A DNA stretch of 33,759 bases from Candidatus Zhuqueibacterota bacterium (GCA_014728115.1 WJME01000140.1:1-33759), one strand, 5' to 3'. Counted from the stretch's first letter, positions 1-8,983 are shown. The notes: a model not told the origin generated them from the sequence alone. Numbers and translations are program-made.

Positions 1-1
1 A

Positions 2-148
2 AAGGCAGATCCCGACGCACCCATCTCAAGAAAACAAATCAAAAAAAGAAAGGAGCGGAAACAGTCTCAAAGCGAACAAGTCGCTGTATCCGAGATCAAG
101 TCCCCGCCCCTTGTGGCGTTAACTAAAATATCGGATAATCAGAGCTAA
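2..148 (+). CDS. possible C-terminal tail of a gene entering from the left edge
   Basis: Frame 2 is open from the window edge to a TAA at 146-148. It encodes about 48 residues rich in Lys, Glu, Gln and Ser, ending KISDNQS. No start codon is needed because the gene would begin outside the window. Frame 1 is also open, to a TAA at 124-126, and gives another basic tail, so the reading frame is uncertain. Such charged low-complexity ends are common on RNA-binding proteins and helicases, but no domain is visible and no function can be assigned. Confidence 0.3.
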   Translation, partial: KADPDAPISRKQIKKRKERKQSQSEQVAVSEIKSPPLVALTKISDNQS

Positions 149-161
149 TTTCAAAGAACAA

Positions 162-185
162 TTTGAACATTACAACATGTTCAAA
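162..185. promoter_or_regulatory. perfect 9-6-9 dyad upstream of the oligoendopeptidase gene
   Basis: The arms TTTGAACAT (162-170) and ATGTTCAAA (177-185) are exact reverse complements around the 6-base spacer TACAAC. The dyad is 100 bases upstream of the ATG at 285. A TTGACT at 192-197 could be a -35 box, although no matching -10 box stands out. No T-run follows on the plus strand, so a terminator for the gene to the left is unlikely. The size and symmetry suit a dimeric repressor operator (inference). Confidence 0.4.
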
Positions 186-284
186 AAAGTCTTGACTTTA
201 ACCAGAGTAACTTTGCGTGAGGTTTAGCGATGACTTTTGGATAGAGTATTACCCCATAATTCACAAAACCATCAAGGAGAAACA

Positions 285-2168
285 ATGAACAAGCGGATAG
301 GATTCTTTATGACTCTATTCCTGGGCACATTTTTAGCCTCAACTGGTTCGGCACAAATCACAGATCGTGAAAAGGTGCCTGAAAAGGAAACCTGGAGACT
401 GGCAGATCTTTATCCTTCAACCGATGACTGGAAACAGGCAAAAGAAAAACTGGTTGAACAAATGGATGAGGTGTCCACGTTTAAAGGAAAACTGGCCGAT
501 TCACCGCAGCAATTGCTGGCCTGCTTGCAATTCAGCTCTGATATCTATCGCGACCTCAATCGTCTCTACTCGTATGCTCACATGATGTCAGATCAGGACA
601 CCCGAAACTCGGTCAATATGGCGTTAGAGCAGGAAGCCTCACAGATCTATTCCAATTTCGGTACCAAAGCCGCCTTTATCGAGCCCGAAATCGTGGCCAT
701 GGACAAAGCCACCATCGATGACTTTATCGCCAAAGAGCCCGGACTGGAAGATTATCAGTTTTATCTCTATGATATCATGCGCAAAAAAGAGCACCTGCTC
801 TCCGAGAATGAAGAGAAAATCCTGGCACAAGCCGGACGGCTCGCAAGTGGCCCTTCTTCCATTTATAGCGTGTTCACCAATGCAGAGCTGCCCTATCCCA
901 AACTGGATCTCGGGGAAGAAGAAGAGGTGTTCCTGAACCAGTCCGGTTATGCCCGCTACCGCGCCTCTAAAGACCGTGCGGTGCGCGAAAAAGTATTCGA
1001 TGCCTTTTTCGGCAAACTGTATGAATTTCGCCGCACATTGGGTGCGCAACTCTATGCCAATGTTCAAAAAGAAATTTTTTACAGCAACTCTCGCGGATAT
1101 GAATCCACCCTGCATCGTGCGCTCGATGCCAACAATATTCCGGTCGAGGTGTATCACAAGCTCGTCGAGAATGTCAATAAAAACCTGGACACCTTTCATC
1201 GCTATCTATCCCTTAAACAGCGCATGCTGAATCTGGATACCTTGAAATACTCTGATCTCTATGCCCCGGTGGTCGAGGGTGTAGACCTCGAATTTACCAT
1301 TCCCCAGGCAGAGGACATGGTGATGGCAGCCATGACTCCGCTGGGAAAAGAGTACTTGTCTGTCCTCGATGTCGCGTTCAATGAACGCTGGATCGATTAT
1401 CATCCCACCATCGGCAAGCGTTCAGGCGCTTATTCCAGCGGCTCTGCCTATGATGTTCATCCCTATATCCTGATGAACTTTAATGCAAAGTATAGCGATG
1501 TCAGCACGCTCGCCCATGAGCTCGGACATTCGTTGCACAGCTATTTCTCGAATAAAACTCAGCCCTTTCCAAAGGCCGATTATCCCATTTTTGTCGCCGA
1601 AGTGGCCTCTACGTTGAATGAAGCGCTGTTGATCGACAAACAGCTGAATGAAATCAATGATGATGATATTCGGCTCTCTTTGCTCATGAACTATCTGGAC
1701 GGCATCAAAGGCACGGTCTTTCGCCAAACTCAATTTGCCGAGTTTGAACTGAAAATACACGAAACCGCACAAAAGGATCAGCCTCTGACCGGTGACAATT
1801 TGTCAGAGATGTATGGCGATATCCTGAAACGCTATTATGGCCATGAAAAAGGGATCTGCCACATCGATGACCTGTTCGCGATCGAATGGGCGTATATCCC
1901 CCATTTCTATTACAACTTTTATGTCTACCAATATGCCACCTCTTTCACGGCATCGACTGCCTTGTCAGAGAAAATACTGGCCGGAGATAAAGGGATCGTG
2001 GATAAATATCTGACCTTTATCTCTTCCGGAGGATCGGATTATCCCATCGAACTGCTTAAAAAAGCGGGTGCGGATCTGACCACCGATGACCCCTTTAACA
2101 AGACCATGCAGGCCATGAATCGCACCATGGATGAAATCGAGAAAATTCTGGATGCCAAAGGGATCTAG
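285..2168 (+). CDS. pepF: exported oligoendopeptidase F (peptidase family M3)
   Basis: A zinc metallopeptidase of 627 residues that cleaves oligopeptides. The M3 zinc motif HELGH is at residues 411-415, and the third ligand is probably E439 in the AEVASTLNE segment typical of PepF. The N-terminal PepF helical region precedes the catalytic domain. The start at 285 has AAGGAGA just upstream; an in-frame ATG at 237 has no such site. The first 24 residues (MNKRIGFF then a hydrophobic stretch ending GSAQ) look like a signal peptide. This is unusual, since PepF is normally cytoplasmic, so a periplasmic peptide-degrading role is likely. It is the only large plus-strand gene here and is convergent with the fucosidase operon, with a shared terminator between them. 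Family assignment is secure; substrate is not known. Confidence 0.93.
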   Translation: MNKRIGFFMTLFLGTFLASTGSAQITDREKVPEKETWRLADLYPSTDDWKQAKEKLVEQMDEVSTFKGKLADSPQQLLACLQFSSDIYRDLNRLYSYAHMMSDQDTRNSVNMALEQEASQIYSNFGTKAAFIEPEIVAMDKATIDDFIAKEPGLEDYQFYLYDIMRKKEHLLSENEEKILAQAGRLASGPSSIYSVFTNAELPYPKLDLGEEEEVFLNQSGYARYRASKDRAVREKVFDAFFGKLYEFRRTLGAQLYANVQKEIFYSNSRGYESTLHRALDANNIPVEVYHKLVENVNKNLDTFHRYLSLKQRMLNLDTLKYSDLYAPVVEGVDLEFTIPQAEDMVMAAMTPLGKEYLSVLDVAFNERWIDYHPTIGKRSGAYSSGSAYDVHPYILMNFNAKYSDVSTLAHELGHSLHSYFSNKTQPFPKADYPIFVAEVASTLNEALLIDKQLNEINDDDIRLSLLMNYLDGIKGTVFRQTQFAEFELKIHETAQKDQPLTGDNLSEMYGDILKRYYGHEKGICHIDDLFAIEWAYIPHFYYNFYVYQYATSFTASTALSEKILAGDKGIVDKYLTFISSGGSDYPIELLKKAGADLTTDDPFNKTMQAMNRTMDEIEKILDAKGI

Positions 2169-2183
2169 AGAGATGAGCCACCA

Positions 2184-2242
2184 GGAACACAAAGGACACT
2201 GGTCCAAAATATAACGCCAATACATTTCTTTCTTTGTGTTCC
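2184..2242. repeat. degenerate intergenic inverted repeat, copy A
   Basis: GGAACACAAAG (2184-2194) and CTTTGTGTTCC (2232-2242) are exact reverse complements separated by 37 bases. The element lies between the stop of pepF and the convergent terminator. Its arms resemble the ACACAGAG/CACAAAG-type arms of copies B (7489-7617), C (31353-31489) and D (10020-10260), suggesting one dispersed non-coding family. Confidence 0.5.
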
Positions 2243-2281
2243 GGGTAAAGATTTAATGCGGGCTGAATTGGAATCATGCTA

Positions 2282-2320
2282 AAAAAAGGGCCTTCCATCG
2301 ACAATGGAAGGCCCTTTTTT
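2282..2320. terminator. bidirectional rho-independent terminator
   Basis: A perfect 17-base stem (2282-2298 with 2304-2320) closes a 5-base loop. The core is GGGCCTTCCAT / ATGGAAGGCCC. An A-run on the left and a T-run on the right make it functional on both strands. It serves pepF (+) and the fucosidase operon (-), whose last gene has its TAA at 2319-2321, inside the T-run. Confidence 0.92.
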
Positions 2321-3476
2321 ATGCCTTGCGGAGCTCTCCCACCCTCAGCAGGGTGTCGTGGTCTTGTTCGGGAATGGATCCGTCTCCTTTGGGACCGGTG
2401 TTGAGGAGCAGATTGGCGCGGTAGTGACGGGCATGCTCGAGCTTGGCCAACACCTCTTTGGGCGTTGCATGTTTGGCTTGTTGTTCGGCATGATAGCCCC
2501 AGGACCGCGGCAACAGCGTGTCACAGATCTCGAGCTGTTTGATCCGGTTTTTTTCCCAGGCATGTGCAGCCACCCTGGCCTGTTCCTCACCAAAGTTCTT
2601 TCTGACATCCTCCACTTTGGAAACCATCTTGCGTTCCGGTGTACTAAAATCTTCAGTGCCTGTGGCGCCCTGTTTGAATGATACCAGACAGTGCGGTTGC
2701 AGCGAACGCACCAGGGCATAGGTTTCCAGCATGGGAAAGAGATCCGGACGGGCATAATATCCCATGATCGGATCGAACCATATGCCTGCCAGGGGACCGT
2801 ATTGCGTCAAGAGTTCACGCAGCTGATGGTGGACGAAACGCAGATAGATTTCAAAGTCCTTGTCCGACTGCCAGAGATAAGATGGCTCAGGGGTCTCATA
2901 CGCGGGACGCGCAGCCCGCCACCCGGCTTCCCGGGGATAAAAATAGGGGTGCCGCCAGTCTGCCGCAATGCTGTAATAGAGAAACAGCCCCAATCTTTTT
3001 TTATGGCAGGCTTGTGCCAGCTCTGCGATGAGATCACGTCCGGCCGGAGCCGTGAGGCTGTTGAAATCGGTCTCGTCAGTTTTGAACAAACAAAAACTGT
3101 CATGATGCCGGGCCGTGATATTGACATAGGTCATGCCGGCAGACAAGGCCATGTCCGTGATAAAATCAGCGTCAAAGTTTTCCGCCGTAAACCGGTCTTT
3201 GAGTTTTTCATATTCCTTGACAGGGATCTGTTCATGGTACTGAACCCACTCTCCCCTGCCGAGCAGACTGTAAACGCCATAATGCATAAACAGTCCGAAT
3301 GTCGCTTCCCGAAACCATGCCCGTGACGCGGCCAGCGGATCCAGGGCATAGAGCTCGCTATAGTCTTGCAAATGCGGCGGCAGTTCCTGCGGGTTCCGGG
3401 ACGTTTGTCCAAAACCAGGAACCGCAGAAAGGACCGCTGAAGAAGCTGCGAGTTTTATAAACGTACGCCGTTTCAT
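2319..3476 (-). CDS. GH29 alpha-L-fucosidase, Tat-exported
   Basis: A 385-residue retaining fucosidase that removes alpha-linked L-fucose from glycans. The N-terminus MKRRTFIKLAASS is a twin-arginine signal. The GH29 barrel is shown by FGLFMHYGVYSLLGRGEW (about 60-77), the substrate-binding HH at 124-125 in TARHHDSFCLF, and the probable nucleophile D235 in GIWFD. It is shorter than many GH29 enzymes and has no C-terminal carbohydrate-binding domain. It is the last gene of the operon, 18 bases after the sulfatase, and its stop runs into the shared terminator. The acid/base residue could not be located with confidence, which is usual for this family because that residue is poorly conserved. Activity on plain fucose versus other 6-deoxysugars is not certain. 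Confidence 0.9.
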   Translation of the reverse strand: MKRRTFIKLAASSAVLSAVPGFGQTSRNPQELPPHLQDYSELYALDPLAASRAWFREATFGLFMHYGVYSLLGRGEWVQYHEQIPVKEYEKLKDRFTAENFDADFITDMALSAGMTYVNITARHHDSFCLFKTDETDFNSLTAPAGRDLIAELAQACHKKRLGLFLYYSIAADWRHPYFYPREAGWRAARPAYETPEPSYLWQSDKDFEIYLRFVHHQLRELLTQYGPLAGIWFDPIMGYYARPDLFPMLETYALVRSLQPHCLVSFKQGATGTEDFSTPERKMVSKVEDVRKNFGEEQARVAAHAWEKNRIKQLEICDTLLPRSWGYHAEQQAKHATPKEVLAKLEHARHYRANLLLNTGPKGDGSIPEQDHDTLLRVGELRKA

Positions 3477-3494
3477 GAACCCTCCTGTACTCGT

Positions 3495-4931
3495 TTATAA
3501 AGATGGGTTATAGTCGGGATTCGGTTTGGGCATCCTTGCGCCGGTAGATGTTAACCAATCCGCCAGCAGATCATCCAGTTCCGTGACTTTATCGGGCAAG
3601 GTTTCGGAAAGGTCGGTCGTTTCTGACAAATCATCGGAGAGATTATAAAGCTCAAAGGGTTTGCCCGTGTACCGTTTGATCAGTTTCCAGTCCCCCTGGC
3701 GCACGATACTATAGGGAACCTCTTGCCCATAGCGGTAATGGGGAAAATGCCAAAAAAGCGCATCGCGCTGCCAATCACCCTTGCCGGTCAATAAAGGCAC
3801 GATACTTTGGCCGTCTATAGTCCGCGACTCGGGCAGCAAGAGTCCGGCAATCTCGGCTATCGTCGGCAAGACATCGATGCTGCAGACCGGGGTATCATTG
3901 ACCGTGCCTTTTGCCACGTTGCCGGGCCAGCGTACGATAAACGGTTCCCGGATGCCGCCTTCATAGGGAAAGCCCTTGCCGGAACGCAGGGGCTGGTTGC
4001 TGGTTTTGGGAAGCAAGCCGCCGTTATCCGAGGTAAACAATACAAACGTATCATCCGTCAAATCGAGTTCATCCAGCGTGCGCAACACCTTTCCCAGGGC
4101 ATGATCGACGCTTTCAACCATCGCTGCATATTCGGGATTATTTTGCGCTGTCGTCGCAGTCATATTGCGGTATTTATCCGTCAACTTTTGCTTGGCCTGA
4201 ATGGGAGTATGAACGGCATAATGGGCGAGATAGAGAAAAAAGGGCTGGTTGCGGTGTTTCATGATAAAATGAACCGCTTCATCGGCTTCGCGGTCGGTGA
4301 GATACTCGCCTTGCTCTCTGGGTTCGAGATTGGGAATGCCATCCAGCCGCTGATTGCGATACGGATCGAAATAACTCGGAGGCTGGCCGTAATCGCATCC
4401 TCCGATATTATAATCAAACCCTTGTTTGTCAGGATACCACGGATCAGCGCCCAAATGCCACTTGCCGATATGACAAGAGACATAGCCCTTTGGTTTTAAA
4501 ACCTCTGCGATCGTCACCTCGTCCAGTTCCATCCATAAGGGATTTTGCGGACAAAGCAGCTCTTTATCGGGTCCGCCCACATATTTCGGCTCGAACGTTT
4601 GATCATCCGGAATCTCTCCGCCCTGAAAGCGCGCCCGGATCCAGTCGGTGATGCCGATACGCGCCGGATAACGGCCGGTCATCAGGGCGGCGCGTGTGGG
4701 TGAACAGACCGCACAGGCGGCATAGCCATTGGTGAATTTCATGCCTTCTGCAGCCAGACGATCGATGTGCGGGGTTTGATAATACGAGCTGCCATAGCAC
4801 CCGGCATCGGTCCATCCCATGTCATCGATCAGCACCACGATAAAATTGGGTGATCGCTGCTTTGATGAACATCCGGCCCAAAATGCGCAGGCTCCCACTC
4901 CCAGTGCCTGAAGAAACTGTCGTCGTTTCAT
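3495..4931 (-). CDS. type I sulfatase, Tat-exported lipoprotein
   Basis: A 478-residue sulfatase that hydrolyses sulfate esters, probably on a polysaccharide. The signature C76-S-P-T-R80, followed by AALMTGR, is the formylglycine site of the Cys-type family, so activity needs a formylglycine-generating enzyme, which is not in this window. Metal ligands include DD at 36-37 in LIDDMGW and the later FTSDNGG. The N-terminus MKRRQFLQALG is a twin-arginine signal, and FWAGC with C21 looks like a lipobox, which would anchor it to a membrane. It lies 24 bases downstream of the parvulin gene and 18 upstream of a fucosidase, suggesting joint attack on sulfated fucose-containing glycans (inference). Position specificity cannot be read from sequence alone. 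Confidence 0.92.
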   Translation of the reverse strand: MKRRQFLQALGVGACAFWAGCSSKQRSPNFIVVLIDDMGWTDAGCYGSSYYQTPHIDRLAAEGMKFTNGYAACAVCSPTRAALMTGRYPARIGITDWIRARFQGGEIPDDQTFEPKYVGGPDKELLCPQNPLWMELDEVTIAEVLKPKGYVSCHIGKWHLGADPWYPDKQGFDYNIGGCDYGQPPSYFDPYRNQRLDGIPNLEPREQGEYLTDREADEAVHFIMKHRNQPFFLYLAHYAVHTPIQAKQKLTDKYRNMTATTAQNNPEYAAMVESVDHALGKVLRTLDELDLTDDTFVLFTSDNGGLLPKTSNQPLRSGKGFPYEGGIREPFIVRWPGNVAKGTVNDTPVCSIDVLPTIAEIAGLLLPESRTIDGQSIVPLLTGKGDWQRDALFWHFPHYRYGQEVPYSIVRQGDWKLIKRYTGKPFELYNLSDDLSETTDLSETLPDKVTELDDLLADWLTSTGARMPKPNPDYNPSL

Positions 4932-4955
4932 CGGTCTCCCTTGGGGTTAAATGAC

Positions 4956-5825
4956 TCAATCAGAATTGCGCTGGATATCGGATTTTTCTTTCATGTGATC
5001 CAAAAACTCTTCGAGTTTTTTCGTACGACGTTCTTCCCACAAGTGCTCTACGATTCGATCTTTGACTTTATCAAAATGTACAGCTGTTACGGGTCGTTTT
5101 TCATAGACTTTGGCGATATGGTAGCCGAATTCGGATTTGATAATATCAGTGATCTCACCGGGATTGGTATCAAAGACGACATCCTCAAAGCTCTGCACCA
5201 TCTGTCCGCGCGGAAAAAATCCCAAATCTCCGCCATTCCCGGGACAATCGGAATGTTCGTCTGCCAGCTCTTCAAAGGGTTTGCCCGATTCCAGTTCTTT
5301 TTGTACCTCAAGAATCTGCTCATGTGCGGTCTTTTCGTCTGTTTCTGCATTGACATGTTTGACGATATGAGCGGCCCGCACCTGTTCGGGATTGATAAAC
5401 TGCTGCTTGTTTTGCTGGTAAAACTTGCGCGCAGAAGCGGTGCCCGGTTTTTCTGCCTGGCGCATGATTTTTTGTACGGCCTGCTCGACCCGGATCTGAT
5501 CTTCCAGCTCGGCCTTTATTTTTTCCTTGTCTTCCGGTTTTGTTTTCGTCGCCTCGAAGAATTTTTCTTCATCGCCATAGCGTTCGACGAGTTCGCTGAA
5601 TGCCTTGTCGACCGCTTCCTGAGGAACCGTTTTGATCTCGTCGCGGGCATACTGTTGTAACAGCACGCGTTCGATCACATTTTCCGTTGACCATTCGTGC
5701 AACTGCTTTTCCTGTTCTTCTTTGGGCTGGTCTTTGAACATGGTGACATAACTCGGACGAAGGCGTTCCATTTCCTGCTCGATTTCTTGTTGCTTGATTT
5801 CTCGTCCGTTTACTTTAACAGGCAT
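4956..5825 (-). CDS. parvulin-type peptidyl-prolyl cis-trans isomerase
   Basis: A 289-residue protein with a SurA/PrsA-like N-terminal helical chaperone region (about 1-145) and one parvulin domain (about 149-245). The domain carries RAAHIVKHV, the GGDLGFFPRGQMV segment and the closing FGYHIAKVYEKRP, all typical of PpiC domains. No signal peptide or membrane segment is visible at MPVKVNGREI, so it should be cytoplasmic unless the start is wrong; no better upstream start exists because the gene begins 10 bases after the preceding fucosidase stop. It sits inside a glycosidase operon, which suggests help in folding exported enzymes before Tat transport (inference). It could also be a general chaperone that happens to be co-transcribed. 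Confidence 0.87.
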   Translation of the reverse strand: MPVKVNGREIKQQEIEQEMERLRPSYVTMFKDQPKEEQEKQLHEWSTENVIERVLLQQYARDEIKTVPQEAVDKAFSELVERYGDEEKFFEATKTKPEDKEKIKAELEDQIRVEQAVQKIMRQAEKPGTASARKFYQQNKQQFINPEQVRAAHIVKHVNAETDEKTAHEQILEVQKELESGKPFEELADEHSDCPGNGGDLGFFPRGQMVQSFEDVVFDTNPGEITDIIKSEFGYHIAKVYEKRPVTAVHFDKVKDRIVEHLWEERRTKKLEEFLDHMKEKSDIQRNSD

Positions 5826-5835
5826 AATAAATCTC

Positions 5836-7434
5836 CTATGGTGTTTCGAATCGTTTCACATCTCCATATATTGTAAGCAAAGGATGTTTGACCATGGCAC
5901 GATATTGATAAACAGTTCCGGGCTCCAGGTCTCGCAAAGGGATTTGAAATGGACCTGTGCCCTGACTGGTCAAAAGCTCGGTTTGCTTCCATTCATTTTG
6001 ATAAAGCTCTTCTACAAATCCGGCATACTTGCGATATTGAAATCCGATTTGCACTGTTGCCCGGCCACTGTCGACCAGTTCGCCCTCGATGACAATATCC
6101 CTGTTTTCTGTAAAATAGCCTTCTGTTTGAACCACCGGCGGGCTCAACGCAGGTTCTGCATGGCTGATCTCCAATACAATGGGATTGGGCCACTTTTGGT
6201 TATTATAGAGCCGTTGTGCGCGTACACAAGAGATCTCCAGACGATCATCGAATTGTTCAAAACGAACCGCTACGTCTGTCTGTGGCTGGTACTCGACCCA
6301 CTCGCTGCTTTGACCCAGGACCTCGATCTCGGTATCCAGCGTGGTCTTTACGGATTTAATGACCACCGTTCGTCTCTCACCCCGCGGCCAGTCGGGCTGA
6401 CCGGTCAAAAAGGCATAAACCGTCGGTTCTGTCTTGTGCAGCGCAAACCAGATATCTCCTTCATGTGTCACCACCCAGGGCCGGACACCATGAATCGATA
6501 GTTGATTGGCAAAATGCCACAATGCGATTTCGCGCAGCCGTGCTTCCTGTTCGATCGGGAGTTCCCCATTGGGTTTGGGACCCACATTCAACAACAGCGC
6601 CCCACCCTTGGCGCGGGTTTCGATGAGGAGTTCGATCAGCCGGCCACCTGATTTATAGTTTTCGTTCGTAGGCTTGTATTGCCATTGGGTGCCCATGGTG
6701 ATACAGGCTTCCCAGGGCTCTGTCATGGGAATGCCGGGTAAAGTCTGTTCCGGAGTTTCCATGGCCCCACGGGTGACCAGCACATCCGGCTGCAGATTCC
6801 AGGCAACCTCTCTGGCGATCTCGCCACCCTTGCCATCGAAAAACAGGACATCGATTTTGCCATAATTGCTCATCAATTCTCTCATTTGTGCCCGGATATA
6901 CTCGGCATAATCGGCCCGCTCTGAAGGATCAGAGCCCTCTCCCCTTCGGGTGATACGGATATTGTGTTGATGTAACCACCAAAAGTCTTCAGGAGAATAG
7001 TAAAAACCAACCGCCATATCATGCTTTCGACAGGCATCGACATACTGTGCGACAATATCTTTGCCATAAGGGGTATTCATCACATTGAACGGAGTGGTCT
7101 TTGTATCCCACATACAAAATCCGGAATGGTGTTTGGTGGTAAATACCATATATTTCATCCCGGCCAGCTTTGCCAGGATAACCCACTCTTCAGGATCATA
7201 AAACTTTGGATTGAATGTTTTGGGCAACTCGTTAAAGTAACGCTTTTGGTACTCGTCGCTGGCACCTACAAGGGAATGACTTATCACACTTCCCAATTGG
7301 CTGTCCATGCTCCAGTGGATAAACATGCCAAACCCGGCATCCTGAAGCCACTCGATGCGTTGCGGCTTGTTGAGAGCATAGGTCTGGACACCCCCTAAAA
7401 AAATCACCATTAATAAAAGAGTCCATTTTTTCAT
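5836..7434 (-). CDS. GH29-family alpha-L-fucosidase with C-terminal beta domain
   Basis: A 532-residue exported glycosidase. The start at 7434 is preferred over the longer frame from 7536 because it has GGAGA upstream and gives a clean signal peptide (MKKWTLLLMVIFLGG). Family hallmarks are FGMFIHWSMDSQLGS (about 35-49), FTTKHHSGFCMWDT with HH at 102-103, and the probable nucleophile D200 in VLFFDG. After the barrel come a beta-rich domain and, over roughly the last 100 residues, an Ig/fibronectin-like segment (GTVYQYRAMVKHP). It resembles the fucosidase at 2319-3476 only in the catalytic core, so the two are probably not a recent duplication and may take different linkages. It is the first gene of the four-gene operon. 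Confidence 0.87.
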   Translation of the reverse strand: MKKWTLLLMVIFLGGVQTYALNKPQRIEWLQDAGFGMFIHWSMDSQLGSVISHSLVGASDEYQKRYFNELPKTFNPKFYDPEEWVILAKLAGMKYMVFTTKHHSGFCMWDTKTTPFNVMNTPYGKDIVAQYVDACRKHDMAVGFYYSPEDFWWLHQHNIRITRRGEGSDPSERADYAEYIRAQMRELMSNYGKIDVLFFDGKGGEIAREVAWNLQPDVLVTRGAMETPEQTLPGIPMTEPWEACITMGTQWQYKPTNENYKSGGRLIELLIETRAKGGALLLNVGPKPNGELPIEQEARLREIALWHFANQLSIHGVRPWVVTHEGDIWFALHKTEPTVYAFLTGQPDWPRGERRTVVIKSVKTTLDTEIEVLGQSSEWVEYQPQTDVAVRFEQFDDRLEISCVRAQRLYNNQKWPNPIVLEISHAEPALSPPVVQTEGYFTENRDIVIEGELVDSGRATVQIGFQYRKYAGFVEELYQNEWKQTELLTSQGTGPFQIPLRDLEPGTVYQYRAMVKHPLLTIYGDVKRFETP

Positions 7435-7488
7435 CAAACTCTCCGAGTTGGAATGTGCTGTGTTTTTAAAATTTAAAACCAGACTGTT

Positions 7489-7617
7489 CACCAGGACCAC
7501 AGAGAAATAAACATCAGCGTTTTCACCAGAGCTCACAGAGGAACAAAGAAAAAAGAGTGAGAAAAATTGGATTTAGAGCTTTTTCCCTTTCCGTGTGTTC
7601 CGTGGTTCCTTGTCCTT
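7489..7617. repeat. degenerate intergenic inverted repeat, copy B
   Basis: The left side carries CCACAGAGAAATAA and CTCACAGAGGAACAAAG. The right side, read in reverse complement, gives GGAACCACGGAACACACGG, so the two halves pair imperfectly. The centre, TTGGATTTAGAGCTTTTTCC at 7567-7586, is matched in copy C by TTGTATTTAGAGTCTTTTCT. It lies between the dehydrogenase and the fucosidase operon, where no gene is visible. Confidence 0.5.
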
Positions 7618-7633
7618 CGTACTTTAATCCATG

Positions 7634-8701
7634 CTAGCTATTTAGATCCAGGACAATTTTCAAATAATCATCCGGATTTTCCTGCAGCATATTGAATGCT
7701 TTTTGAGCATCGCTGGCGGGCATCACTGTGGTGACCAGAGCATCGGGCACCAGATCACCTTTGCCGAGATGGGTAATAGCCTCAGAGAATTCACCGTGAC
7801 TGACCCGGGAGGCAACGATCTTTGCTTCACGCCAAATCAGCTCCTTCATCACAATAGGAGCGGGATCATCAGCCAATCCCAATACACAGACCGTTCCGGC
7901 TCCGTGAATACTTTGCACACATGCTCTTACCGGATGGGGTGCAAATCGAGTCTCATGAGCATGGCCCACCGCTTCGAAAGCAACATCCACACCGCGATTG
8001 TGGGTATGCTCCTGGATAATCTTTACCGGATCTTGGGTATCAGGATTGATGGTAATGACATTATGATAATATTGACGCGCGATTTCGAGTCGTTTTTCCA
8101 GAATATCGATGATAAAAATCTTGTTGGCAGTCCGTGTTCGTGCTGCCTGAGCAATGGAATGCCCGATCCTTCCTCCCCCCCAGATGGCGACCGTATCATC
8201 GGCTTTTAATCCGGCACGATTGCATGCATGAAATCCTATGGAATAGACTTCGATCAGGGATGCGTCTCGTTCCGATATACGGTCATCGAGCTTGTAGACC
8301 ATGTGTTCATCTGCAGCCACAAACTGTCCGAACCCGCCATCCATATCCACACCCAACAGCTTTAGGGACGTACAGGCAGGATAATGTTCGAGTTCACAGG
8401 CAGCACATTGTCCGCAGGGGATGATCGGATCGATGCACACACGATCTCCGACCTCGAAATGCTTTACCCTCTCGCCGACCCCGGCCACAGTGCCGGCAAA
8501 CTCGTGCCCCGGAATAAAGGGCACTCTGGTTCGGGGATGAAAATCTCCGGAAAAAATATGCTGGTCGCTGCCGCATATGCCGGCATATCCGACGCGTACC
8601 AGAACCTGATCGGAACGGATTTCAGGAACAGGCACAGTTTTCCATTCAACCTGATTGTATTTTATCAATACAGCTGCTTGCATCTTGTTTGAACTGTCCA
8701 C
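7634..8701 (-). CDS. zinc-dependent medium-chain alcohol/polyol dehydrogenase
   Basis: A 355-residue NAD(P)-dependent dehydrogenase of the sorbitol/threonine dehydrogenase group. The catalytic zinc ligands are C43 (GICGSD) and H66-E67 (PGHEFAG). The structural zinc uses C96, C99, C102 and C110 (PCGQCAACELEHYPAC). A Rossmann region follows with VAIWGGGRIGHS. The start is GTG at 8701, set by AGGAGG four bases away; the in-frame ATG at 8683 is too far from that site, and the longer frame to 8806 has no site. Context with fucosidases and rhamnulokinase suggests a role in deoxysugar or polyol oxidation, but the substrate cannot be told from sequence. It is followed by repeat copy B and is probably transcribed alone. 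Confidence 0.88.
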   Translation of the reverse strand: MDSSNKMQAAVLIKYNQVEWKTVPVPEIRSDQVLVRVGYAGICGSDQHIFSGDFHPRTRVPFIPGHEFAGTVAGVGERVKHFEVGDRVCIDPIIPCGQCAACELEHYPACTSLKLLGVDMDGGFGQFVAADEHMVYKLDDRISERDASLIEVYSIGFHACNRAGLKADDTVAIWGGGRIGHSIAQAARTRTANKIFIIDILEKRLEIARQYYHNVITINPDTQDPVKIIQEHTHNRGVDVAFEAVGHAHETRFAPHPVRACVQSIHGAGTVCVLGLADDPAPIVMKELIWREAKIVASRVSHGEFSEAITHLGKGDLVPDALVTTVMPASDAQKAFNMLQENPDDYLKIVLDLNS

Positions 8702-8983
8702 ATCTCCTCCTGTACAGTGACAAAGACCAGAGACGAATCCTGATCGATTAAAGGGTCTGTTCTCTAATATAGCGTTCTTGATACAATAATCAAGTCTGAT
8801 GTTCAAGAGCAGTGTGTCAACCGGGTAAAAACACTGAATGTTTTTGGGTTTACATTGTTCTCATGCCAGGATATGAGGGTGAATCCATCAGAATCTCTAT
8901 GGATGTCTACAAACCATTATCAGGAACCTGAATAAAAGCCGGGGTTTGGAAAGAAAGTGCGAAACCGGACAAATCCCGATCAT

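Noticed and set aside
208..215. TAACTTTG, a match to the Bacteroidota -7 promoter element
   Set aside because: The nearest TTG upstream is only 13 bases away, too close for the -33 element, and the organism is not clearly Bacteroidota.
639..1199. 186-codon minus-strand open frame inside the oligoendopeptidase gene
   Set aside because: It lies wholly antisense to the secure pepF gene and its product has no recognisable features, so it is a shadow frame.
2691..3326. 211-codon plus-strand open frame opposite the fucosidase gene
   Set aside because: It is antisense to a gene with clear GH29 motifs and has no domain of its own.
8827..8845. AAAAACA-CTGAA-TGTTTTT hairpin between the dehydrogenase and PAP2 genes
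   Set aside because: Seven mostly A-T pairs are too weak for a confident terminator, and it lies more than 130 bases after the PAP2 stop.
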